From assembly GCA_900318355.1 (NCBI GenBank), contig ONKE01000064.1, positions 1 to 39,190 on the forward strand: a stretch of 39,190 bases of DNA, given 5' to 3'. The stretch is from an uncultured Bacteroidales bacterium. GTDB lineage: Bacteria > Bacteroidota > Bacteroidia > Bacteroidales > UBA932. Position 1 is the first letter of the stretch. Each line of letters begins with the position of its first letter. The notes beneath the pieces were generated by a model. The model did no database searches and was not told the DNA's origin. It saw only the letters and a program-made list of their open reading frames with translations. The position numbers and the translations under genes were made by a program. Positions 26,446-34,159 of this stretch are shown piece after piece.

Positions 26446-28398
26446 ATGAAACGCCATTATACCATCCTTTCCTTGTTGTTGTTCTGCGCGGGCGTGCATG
26501 CGCAGAACAATCCGTATTCGCTCGATGACGAGTGTTATCCGTGGTTTGTCAAGGCGGAGAGCTCGGTCGGCGAACCGGAGTTCCGGGCGGCCAACGACTC
26601 GCTCATGGCAACCGCCATACGCCGCGGGGACCGAAAGGCCTACGTCCTCTACCACGTCGAGGAACTGAAGAACCTGACCCGCTCCATGCGCGGCCAGGAG
26701 ATTGGCGAGGAGGAAGACGTGGAGGTAAAGGATGCGTTTCATAAGGTGCTTGAGGTTTCCGAGCAGTACGGCTACATGCAGTACTACTACTATGGCTTCG
26801 AGCTGGTACAGAACCATTACTACAATCATGGGTACCAAGCCAGGGCCATGCGCATGGCGGAGGCCGCCCATGCCGAAGCGGTGCAGCGCCGCGACGAATA
26901 CGGGGTGTGGTACACCTCCCGCTATGTCATAGCGCTTTACCGTGACCGCAACGACTACATAATGGCGAAGCCGTATATCGCTCAGGCCCTGAAGATTTAT
27001 AACACTACGGACAACGAGACCATACGCCGTCAGTCGCCATGCCGCCTCTACTGCGACTATTCCGACTCCTACCCGGTCGAAAGCGACTCGATGTATATCA
27101 ATATCCGGATGGCGGAACGCACTGCGACGACCCACATGGATTCGGTCCGCGTCTGGTTCTACAAGTCGGTCGTGCATGCCCTGAAGGCCGAGACGGATGA
27201 ATATCGCATCTACGCCGACAAATGCTTGTCCGACCGCGAATTCCGGAATATGAAAATGGCCCGCCCGATCTTTTTCCGCTATGTCGACCAGATTATTGAG
27301 GGAGAGGACTTTGACGACGTCCATGTGTTAGATTCCATCGTATCTTCCCGCAACGTCAAGTTCCTGGCCAACATTGCCGAGTCTTATGACCGCGATTCGC
27401 TGTCCTTTAAACTGGAAAAACGGCTCGTAGAGCGTCTGGAGCGCAACATGTCCCGTGTCGGTCAGGCCAATCTGGCCGAGATGAACGCCCATTTCGGCAA
27501 CACCGACCTTCAGGCCTCGCTCGCCGAACGCAACAAGTCGCTCGCCCTCGCTTCGAGGATCGTCGTCATCCTGACCTTCGTCATCCTGGTTGTCATCCTG
27601 GTCTTCACGTCTTTCCAAATCCGGGCCCTTCGCCGGAAAAAGGTACGCGACGAGCAGCAGATCAAGGCGCTGAAGGAGGCCAACGAACAGGTCCGTATGG
27701 CAAATGCCGCCAAGACCCGCTTTGTCCAGAACATGAGCCACGAGGTCCGTACCCCGCTCAACGCCATCGTCGGATTCTCCCAGCTGCTGTCGCTTCCCGA
27801 CGGCACGTTCTCCGATGAGGAGAAGGAGGAATTCTCCCAGCATATCGTCAATAATACCCAGATGCTTACGATGCTCCTGGGCGATATCCTGGACGCTTCG
27901 TCCATGGATTCGGGCAAATATCAGATAACTTATTACGACGGGGAGATGCACTACATGTGCAAGTCGGCGATTTCCAGCTCGGAACACCGTCTCCAGCCCG
28001 GAGTCCAGATGCTCTATGAGCCCGAAAGCGAGGAGCCTTTCACCTTCCGTTGCGACCCCCGGCGCATCCAGCAGATCCTGATCAACCTGCTGACCAATTC
28101 CTGCAAGCACACCGCTGCGGGGACAATCCGGCTTTCCAGCTCGCTTTCCGCCAAGCCCGGCTTTGTGACCTTTACCGTGACCGATACGGGTACGGGCGTG
28201 CCTCCGGAGCAGGCCGAAGCGATATTCGACCGCTTTACGAAACTCAACGAATTCGTCCAGGGCACCGGCCTCGGCCTGTCGATCTGCCGGGACATAGCCG
28301 GCCGCATGGGCGCCAAGGTCTACCTCGACACCACCTACACCGAGGGAGGCGCGCGCTTTGTCTTCGAAGTCCCTGTAACTCCGCCTCAAGAATCCTAG
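26446..28398 (+). CDS. Membrane histidine kinase with TPR-like periplasmic sensor
   Basis: A 650-aa sensor kinase. A signal peptide (ending VHAQ near 20) precedes a helical, TPR-like periplasmic domain (about 21-365), a transmembrane helix (about 371-392, IVVILTFVILVVILV), a short coiled coil (RRKKVRDEQQIKALKEA), then HisKA with H432 in FVQNMSHEVRTPLN and a HATPase domain. The N-box is NLLTNSCKH (near 547), the G1 box DTGTGVP, the F-box IFDRFTKL and the G2 box GTGLGLS. All catalytic residues seem present. It starts 3 bp after the giant adhesin stop, so it is co-transcribed with the pilus genes. Its partner is probably the receiver 12 bp downstream (28411). Confidence 0.92.
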   Translation: MKRHYTILSLLLFCAGVHAQNNPYSLDDECYPWFVKAESSVGEPEFRAANDSLMATAIRRGDRKAYVLYHVEELKNLTRSMRGQEIGEEEDVEVKDAFHKVLEVSEQYGYMQYYYYGFELVQNHYYNHGYQARAMRMAEAAHAEAVQRRDEYGVWYTSRYVIALYRDRNDYIMAKPYIAQALKIYNTTDNETIRRQSPCRLYCDYSDSYPVESDSMYINIRMAERTATTHMDSVRVWFYKSVVHALKAETDEYRIYADKCLSDREFRNMKMARPIFFRYVDQIIEGEDFDDVHVLDSIVSSRNVKFLANIAESYDRDSLSFKLEKRLVERLERNMSRVGQANLAEMNAHFGNTDLQASLAERNKSLALASRIVVILTFVILVVILVFTSFQIRALRRKKVRDEQQIKALKEANEQVRMANAAKTRFVQNMSHEVRTPLNAIVGFSQLLSLPDGTFSDEEKEEFSQHIVNNTQMLTMLLGDILDASSMDSGKYQITYYDGEMHYMCKSAISSSEHRLQPGVQMLYEPESEEPFTFRCDPRRIQQILINLLTNSCKHTAAGTIRLSSSLSAKPGFVTFTVTDTGTGVPPEQAEAIFDRFTKLNEFVQGTGLGLSICRDIAGRMGAKVYLDTTYTEGGARFVFEVPVTPPQES

Positions 28399-28410
28399 TA
28401 TTACCCAGAT

Positions 28411-28830
28411 ATGATACCTTTTTACGCACAGGACCATGATTATTCCAAGTACAACGTACTGGCAGTGGATGACATTCCGCTGAATCTTTTGCTGGTCCAG
28501 AAGATGCTCTCCCGTTTCAATTTCAAGGTACGTACAGCGGCCAACGGCCAGCTCGCGCTCGATGCCGTCGCCGCCCTTCGTCCCGACCTTATCCTGCTGG
28601 ACCTGATGATGCCCGGGATAGACGGTTTCGAAGTGATCCGCCGCCTTAGAAGCAACCCTGAGACGGCTGACATCCAGATCGTAATCCTTTCGGCCCTTAA
28701 CTCCAACGAGGACATTGTCAAGGGCTTTGAAGCCGGTGCAAACGATTTCATCATGAAGCCTATCATAATGGAAAAGCTTCTGACCTGTGTCGTAACCCAG
28801 CTCAAGCTCGTAGAAGCCAAAGGGAAGTAG
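28411..28830 (+). CDS. Receiver-only response regulator
   Basis: A 139-aa CheY-like receiver with D20-D21, phospho-acceptor D64 (ILLDLMMP), S94 (LSALN) and K116 (MKP). It has no output domain. It follows the kinase gene by 12 bp and is probably its direct target. It is similar to the receiver at 5511 (71 of 120 aligned positions by hand) with conserved patches VQKMLSRFNF and LSALNSNEDIV that may define a shared kinase or effector surface. The C-terminus is a short basic tail (VEAKGK). Because it cannot bind DNA itself, a partner must read the phosphorylation; the membrane AraC proteins of this window are candidates (inference). Confidence 0.93.
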   Translation: MIPFYAQDHDYSKYNVLAVDDIPLNLLLVQKMLSRFNFKVRTAANGQLALDAVAALRPDLILLDLMMPGIDGFEVIRRLRSNPETADIQIVILSALNSNEDIVKGFEAGANDFIMKPIIMEKLLTCVVTQLKLVEAKGK

Positions 28831-28833
28831 GTT

Positions 28834-30159
28834 GTGCGAAGGCTCATTACCATAGGGATGGCTGCAGCCATCCTTTCGTGCATTATCTGCCAAACGGGAA
28901 GCGCCCAGATCGTCAACCGCCTCAAGGTGGACGGCCCTACGTTCGAGCGTTATGCCTACGGCCGTATGCAGCAGTTCTCGCCGGATAATCTCGCCCTGGC
29001 CGATTCGCTATATCATCTGGGGGAGACTACCGGCAACTACCGCTATAAATGTCTGGGCCTTTCGTTGGAATTTCCGGTGAGGTTCGCCCTGGGTGAATAC
29101 TCGCGGATGGATGAGGCCGTGGCCGAGCTCAAGGAGATCCTGGCGCCACGGAAGGACGTGCGCGCATTCTATTTCTCTTCGCTCCACGAATACTGCGAAT
29201 ATCTTATCCGCCTTGGGCGCATCTCGGAGGCAATGCTTCTTGCCCGCGAGATGGAACGCACCTCTACGGCGGAGAAAAAGCCCCTCGGCCGTATGTATTC
29301 CTATCGCATCATCGGCCTGATTCAGAGCTACCGCGACAATTCCTTCCTGGCCACCCGCAACCTGCTGAAAGCCGTAAGGTTCTGCAAGGAGGCCCATGCC
29401 GAGCAGGATCTGCCCAATCTCTACATCCTGATAGCCCAGGAATACATCAACATGTCCGACTTCGTCAAGGCCGAGTCTTATTGCGCCGAGGCCGAAGTCT
29501 ATCAGAACTTTTTCCCGGGAATCCGCCTGAAGGCGCTGATGACGCGGGCCTATCTCTACAATGCCGAGAAGGACTGGGCTTCGTTCTGGAAATGCTACGA
29601 CACGCTGGTCAAGGACCCGCTTTACGAGATGCAGTTCGACTCGGATGCACGCTGCGAGATAGACATCTGTTTCCTGCGCTCGAAAGGGCTGTTTTTACAG
29701 GCTCTGGAGAGAGCTGACGCGCTTGGTACGGCTCGTGACCGTCACAGCATGAAACATGGCATTTACGCGGCTTTAAGCGCCTATGACAAGGCATATTCCC
29801 ATCTGGACTCCCTGATGGCCGAGAAGGACTCCATCTACATCAGGGTCCAGAACGAAGACCTTGCCATCCTCGACGCTGAAATGAACAATGCGGCCTTGCG
29901 CCAGGAGGCCGAAAGACTAAAGCATCAGAACCAGAATACGATCCTGCTGGGCTTCATGTTCATGTTCGCCATCGCCTTCCTGGCCATCCTTCTGTCGCAG
30001 TGGCAGCTGCGCGCTAATCTTGAGACCCTCAAGGAGCGTAACAACCAGATGCTCATAGCGCGCCGGGCCTACCAGAAGGCCCTGGATTCCAAGGAGGCCG
30101 AAAATTCCCTGAAGATCAAGATACTGCAAAACCGTAAATCCAATACCTTCAAGTTATGA
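28834..30159 (+). CDS. Kinase-less TPR membrane protein resembling the sensor of the upstream kinase
   Basis: A 441-aa protein with a GTG start (an ATG at 28858 is possible but loses the basic signal peptide residues). A signal peptide ends near QTGSAQ (25). A TPR-like helical domain follows (about 40-360; repeats such as YRDNSFLATRNLLKAVRFCKEA). A transmembrane helix (about 370-388, TILLGFMFMFAIAFLAILL) leads to a cytoplasmic coiled coil of about 50 residues that simply ends (ILQNRKSNTFKL). The layout copies sensor, helix and coiled coil of the kinase at 26446 but no kinase domains follow. I see no frameshift remnant downstream. It may pair with the kinase as a modulator, or be a truncated sensor. 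It overlaps the next gene by ATGA. Confidence 0.75.
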   Translation: MRRLITIGMAAAILSCIICQTGSAQIVNRLKVDGPTFERYAYGRMQQFSPDNLALADSLYHLGETTGNYRYKCLGLSLEFPVRFALGEYSRMDEAVAELKEILAPRKDVRAFYFSSLHEYCEYLIRLGRISEAMLLAREMERTSTAEKKPLGRMYSYRIIGLIQSYRDNSFLATRNLLKAVRFCKEAHAEQDLPNLYILIAQEYINMSDFVKAESYCAEAEVYQNFFPGIRLKALMTRAYLYNAEKDWASFWKCYDTLVKDPLYEMQFDSDARCEIDICFLRSKGLFLQALERADALGTARDRHSMKHGIYAALSAYDKAYSHLDSLMAEKDSIYIRVQNEDLAILDAEMNNAALRQEAERLKHQNQNTILLGFMFMFAIAFLAILLSQWQLRANLETLKERNNQMLIARRAYQKALDSKEAENSLKIKILQNRKSNTFKL

Positions 30160-30584
30160 AACGGAAATTCTTTTCCCTGTTGAAATATCACCGTAACGAG
30201 CTCCTTGCGCTGCTGCTCTTTTTCAGCGGCGGAACCCTGGGCATGCTTGGGCTGATCCATCGCGTCCCCCTTGTACTGGGAATCCTCGGGATTGTGATCC
30301 TCTCTACGGGATTGTTCTATTTTTGCCTGAGTCTTTCGTCCGAGAGTGTCTACAAGGACTATTATAAGGAAAGTTACGAGATCGAGCACGAGTCCATAGA
30401 GGAAGAGATCCGCAAGTCGATGGTCTATCACCGCTACCAGGAGGCGGTCATCAACCGTTACGAAAGCGCCTGCCGCGACCTGGGGCTTTCCGATGAGCAG
30501 AAAGACTGGCTGCTGACCCTTTTGATGGACGAGAAAAACAAGGTGGACGAAGAGCTTCGCTCCCAGGGCGGGGGACATATTTAA
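30156..30584 (+). CDS. Small two-helix membrane protein of unknown function
   Basis: A 142-aa protein with two hydrophobic segments (about 16-36 and 41-60, LVLGILGIVILSTGLFYFCL) and a cytoplasmic acidic/helical tail (about 65-142, YEIEHESIEEEIRKSM). It begins within the stop codon of the kinase-less sensor gene (ATGA), so the two are translationally coupled and may form a complex. No family is recognised. It is the last gene of the operon; a terminator follows. A link to the sensor complex is inferred only from position. Confidence 0.7.
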   Translation: MKRKFFSLLKYHRNELLALLLFFSGGTLGMLGLIHRVPLVLGILGIVILSTGLFYFCLSLSSESVYKDYYKESYEIEHESIEEEIRKSMVYHRYQEAVINRYESACRDLGLSDEQKDWLLTLLMDEKNKVDEELRSQGGGHI

Positions 30585-30595
30585 AGAAAAAAAAG

Positions 30596-30632
30596 CACAA
30601 AAAAACGGCTGCCACATCCGGCAGCCGTTTTT
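30596..30632. terminator. Bidirectional intrinsic terminator
   Basis: CGGCTGCC (30606-30613), loop ACATCC, GGCAGCCG (30620-30627) forms a perfect eight-pair stem. It is extended by A-rich sequence upstream and a T-run downstream, so it works on both strands. It separates the two convergent fimbrial loci. Confidence 0.92.
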
Positions 30633-30659
30633 CGTTATCGGGAGATTACCCGTGGAGGT

Positions 30660-33600
30660 TTAGTTCCACTGGTAATCCGTGTAGGTTACTGTGAATGAGG
30701 ACAGGCGGAAGGTTGTGCCATTTCGTGTAAAGGTAACATCAAGCGATGTCACAGGTGCAGTTCCGGACTTGGTCCAGGTAGACGTTGTTGTTCCCCAGTC
30801 CCATGTGCCGGTGGAGGCAGAGCCGCTGTTAGGAGTGTTTTGTTGCCTTGAGAAATTGAATGTGGCCCTGGTCAGGTCATATACCTTCGTATTGTCTGTT
30901 GTAAAATGCAGCCCTGTTCCGCTGCCGAAGCGGATATGATTAGTACTGCTGCTTGAATTGAGCGTTCCTTCAAACGTTGCGGTAATGCCGTTCCTCGTAT
31001 CGGTCAGAACCGAACTGGAATACGTTCGGCCGCTGCCGCAGGGGAACGTTACCGTCTGACCCGTCCGCAGGGTTGCTGCACGGTGGGTGACTGTGACGGA
31101 ACTCGTCATCGACGCATTCTCTCCGGTGCCCTTTGCCGTAATCGTGAATTGGGCGGCGGTGGTGCTGTAGTTCACGGGCATGGTCAAATCGATGGTCTGC
31201 CCGCTGCCGCCGGTAGCCGTTCCGCTGTAAGTGCTCAGCGTGGCTCCGCCAGTGACGGTGAGTTCCCAATCCACATCGGAGACGATGGTGAGGGTCGTAT
31301 TTTCGTCGCCCTTTACGGAGGTAGATGCAGCCGTTATCAAGATGGAAGGCTTCTGGACAATGGTAATGCTGTTGCCGATGCTTTCAGTCAAGCCTGTGCG
31401 CCAGATTTCCACCCGGTAGGTCGTGGCAGAACCGCTGTTCGCATCGATAGTGACGTTACGCAAGACCGCAGTGACGCTCTTTTCGAATTCTTCAGAGGTG
31501 GACACCAGTTCGTTGGTATCGTTGTTATAGACTCTCAGCCTGACGGGGAAGCTGTTGCGCAGATACACCGGAGCCGTGGTGGCACTCATCGGTACTTCGC
31601 TGGCTCTTACGGTGAGCGCAGCAAATGCAGCCTCCTGGGTAATGGTGACATCCTTCCAGATCGTGCTGAGGAGATTGCGGACGCGGATGGTGAGCTGCCG
31701 TTCGCTGAAGGTCTGGTTCTGCGGAATCAACACCGTGCGGTTGACCGGTGCCAAGGTCGGATCGTACTCGGCCGATGTCGAGAGGACGTTGTTGTTCTCG
31801 TCAAGGAGCTCGATCACGTATCTGACACCCGACTGGACGGCAACGTTCACTGAGGTCGAGGCGTTGTCCACGCTGGTCACGCTCGTGGTCAGATGCATCG
31901 TCGTGCCTTCCTGGGTCATCAGGGCCGTGCGGGTGAAGTTCGGGGTCGCGGAAGTGTTGGTGAGGGTGACACGGTAACGGATGGCGTTTTCAGTCACGTT
32001 CTCGGGGAGGGTGATCTCGACGTCCTGTCCGGTGGTCGCGCTTCCGCTGGAAGGAGAAAGCGTGGCGCCGGTGGCGACACTGCCGTTGAGAAGGGCTATG
32101 GAAAGCTCCCAGTTGCCGGCGCACTTGACCATCACGTGTGCCGTCCTTCCCGAGATGGTCTGGCGGTTCGGCGTGATGTTGTTATCCGGGTCGCCGGTGA
32201 GGGTGGCCTGGGCTGTGGTCACGCCGGCGGAATCAGTGACAAAGTACTTGTTGTACACATAGGCCGTCGTGCTCGTAAAGGCCTTGGTGGTCTCGAATTC
32301 ACAGGTGAGGACGATGTCGCTGGTTCCGGAGAGCTCGGCATTGGTCTTGAGGCGCTGGTATTCGGACCAGTTCAGGGTGCGGACGAAGCAGTACGAGGAA
32401 GAGCCGTCCCCGGAGAGCGAGGTGAATACGGTGCTCGGATCGTTGATGCCGGTCGTCTTCACGGGCATGTTTTCGTTCGCCGCCGGGTTCAGCACCTTGG
32501 CGCTGTCTTCGATGAGGATTTCCATCGGGAACATGGACGCCTGGAGGTCCCAGGGCAGTGGAATGTTGAGGATGGTACGCTGCGCCGCCTCATTGGCCAC
32601 GGCGAAGGGCGTGAAGTAAGGCTGAACCGTCTTGGCGTTGAACACGCGGATGGTAATCAGGCGGACCAGTCGATAGGAAGTCCCGCCGTCGGAGTAAAGC
32701 CCCTCCAGCTGGACGGTGGAGGAGAGCGTGGACGTTCCGTCGGGCTGGTTCATCTTGTAGTGGACATAACGGAAGTCTTCGGCATCATCATCCGAGTCAA
32801 CCCGGAGGGAGTTGATGGCGTTGCCTTCCTTGTGGGTGACGGTGACATAGTCGTTCAGCGTACCGCTGGTGGAACCGTTCAGGGTAAAGCGGAATCCGAA
32901 CTTCTGCTCGTCCGTGTTGTACACCCAGTCATAATTGGCATGCTGTACGAAGAGACGCACGACACCGTTGGAAACTTCGGGCAGCGAACGGGTGTCCAGC
33001 GAGACGGAGAAGTTGGCACCGCTGTTGTGGGCAGCGGCGTCTGCGGGATTGTCATATCCTTCCGCCGTTACACCGGAAACATTCACGAGATAGCTGAAAT
33101 TCCGGTAGATGGGGAAATAGCCGCTGTCCATGGCAAGGTCCAGACGGTAGTAGCGGATCGGCGTTGAGCTATCGGGTTCGCCGCTTTCCTCATAGCGTGC
33201 CGCCATGAGGATGAAGGGCGGATTCTCCGATGTCACGGCTCGTTCATACACATAAAACGGCTCTCCCGGTCCGACGGTTACGCCGGGGGCATTGTAGGCA
33301 TCCTCCGTCGTGGGAACCGTGGTGTCGATTTCCGGATTGGTCGGGAAGCCGAGATAACTCTTGACAGTGTTGTCATCCGGGTCCATGTAGTTGTACAGGT
33401 AGTTGGTCAAGGACAGGTCGGGATCGGTATAATCGGAGACCCAGTCCCCGTGGTTGGTGCTGTACATGGCGATGGCGCCACTGCGGGGCATGTTGCAGAG
33501 CGTGTAGGAGACAATCTGGAAATTGTCGGCATTCTCGTTCAGGGTGATGCTGGCGAAGTTGCGAATCAGGGTGATGCCGCTCACGCTAGCCGTGAGGGCA

Positions 33601-34154
33601 TCGGAGGGAATGTAGTCTCCGTTGGGTTTCTGCATGGGCACGCCGTCGGTTTCCTTGATGGTGATGCCGCCCGTCAGTTCGATTCTCTGCCAGTAGGCGC
33701 CGTTTCCTTCAGACACCGTCAGGTTCTGCATGATCTCGTTCTCGTAGGCGTTGAAAGGAAGGGAGGCCGGGCCGTTGGCGATGACGTGCAGAACTCTCGT
33801 CTTGGAGGAAATCGGAAGCCTGACCATGAAATAGGCCGTGGTCCCGTTCTCCGAGACATAACCGCTGGAAAGGGGATTCCCGTTCGCGTCGCAGGGGTAG
33901 GCACTCACATAGTCCTTGAGGTAGCGGTCCGTTCCGTAGATGGCGACGTGGATATCGGTAATGGCCGGCTTCAGTCCCATCTCCTTGCCCGGATCGGCCT
34001 TGGTGCCAGCCTGAAGGGTGACAGGCTGAGAGAAAGACATGATGACGGGAACCGTCGGTTGCTCGGGACGGGTCTCTTCGTTGAATGCTTCCCGGGTGCA
34101 GGATGCGGTAAGCATCACAAGCAAAAAAGCTGATATGCAGTATATTCTTTTCAT
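30660..34154 (-). CDS. Giant multidomain fimbrial lipoprotein with BACON-like repeats
   Basis: A 1164-aa lipoprotein. The ATG at 34154 is chosen; a TTG nine bases earlier is possible. Lipidated Cys19 (MLTASC) and a GTKADPG site (near 50-56) follow the locus pattern. The N-terminal third is DUF4906-like (VLHVIANGPASLPFNAYEN, GAYWQRIEL) and paralogous to 23023. The rest is a row of four or five Ig-like modules of about 85 residues resembling BACON domains (for example around 675, 846 and 936, with WELS/WELTV cores), then a C-terminal jelly-roll-like domain (about 1030-1164, ending FTVTYTDYQWN). BACON domains are often linked to carbohydrate or mucin contact. It is the last gene of locus B, like 23023 in locus A. 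Confidence 0.75.
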   Translation of the reverse strand: MKRIYCISAFLLVMLTASCTREAFNEETRPEQPTVPVIMSFSQPVTLQAGTKADPGKEMGLKPAITDIHVAIYGTDRYLKDYVSAYPCDANGNPLSSGYVSENGTTAYFMVRLPISSKTRVLHVIANGPASLPFNAYENEIMQNLTVSEGNGAYWQRIELTGGITIKETDGVPMQKPNGDYIPSDALTASVSGITLIRNFASITLNENADNFQIVSYTLCNMPRSGAIAMYSTNHGDWVSDYTDPDLSLTNYLYNYMDPDDNTVKSYLGFPTNPEIDTTVPTTEDAYNAPGVTVGPGEPFYVYERAVTSENPPFILMAARYEESGEPDSSTPIRYYRLDLAMDSGYFPIYRNFSYLVNVSGVTAEGYDNPADAAAHNSGANFSVSLDTRSLPEVSNGVVRLFVQHANYDWVYNTDEQKFGFRFTLNGSTSGTLNDYVTVTHKEGNAINSLRVDSDDDAEDFRYVHYKMNQPDGTSTLSSTVQLEGLYSDGGTSYRLVRLITIRVFNAKTVQPYFTPFAVANEAAQRTILNIPLPWDLQASMFPMEILIEDSAKVLNPAANENMPVKTTGINDPSTVFTSLSGDGSSSYCFVRTLNWSEYQRLKTNAELSGTSDIVLTCEFETTKAFTSTTAYVYNKYFVTDSAGVTTAQATLTGDPDNNITPNRQTISGRTAHVMVKCAGNWELSIALLNGSVATGATLSPSSGSATTGQDVEITLPENVTENAIRYRVTLTNTSATPNFTRTALMTQEGTTMHLTTSVTSVDNASTSVNVAVQSGVRYVIELLDENNNVLSTSAEYDPTLAPVNRTVLIPQNQTFSERQLTIRVRNLLSTIWKDVTITQEAAFAALTVRASEVPMSATTAPVYLRNSFPVRLRVYNNDTNELVSTSEEFEKSVTAVLRNVTIDANSGSATTYRVEIWRTGLTESIGNSITIVQKPSILITAASTSVKGDENTTLTIVSDVDWELTVTGGATLSTYSGTATGGSGQTIDLTMPVNYSTTAAQFTITAKGTGENASMTSSVTVTHRAATLRTGQTVTFPCGSGRTYSSSVLTDTRNGITATFEGTLNSSSSTNHIRFGSGTGLHFTTDNTKVYDLTRATFNFSRQQNTPNSGSASTGTWDWGTTTSTWTKSGTAPVTSLDVTFTRNGTTFRLSSFTVTYTDYQWN

Positions 34155-34159
34155 CTTTC

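Noticed and set aside
25606-28893. Long minus-strand open frames (572 and 521 codons) opposite the giant adhesin, kinase and receiver
   Set aside because: They are antisense shadows of GC-rich genes. The plus-strand products have clear domains; the antisense products have none.
28834-30159. Kinase-less sensor as a frameshifted histidine kinase
   Set aside because: The following sequence encodes a well-formed membrane protein overlapping by ATGA, and no H-box or ATPase motifs appear in any nearby frame.
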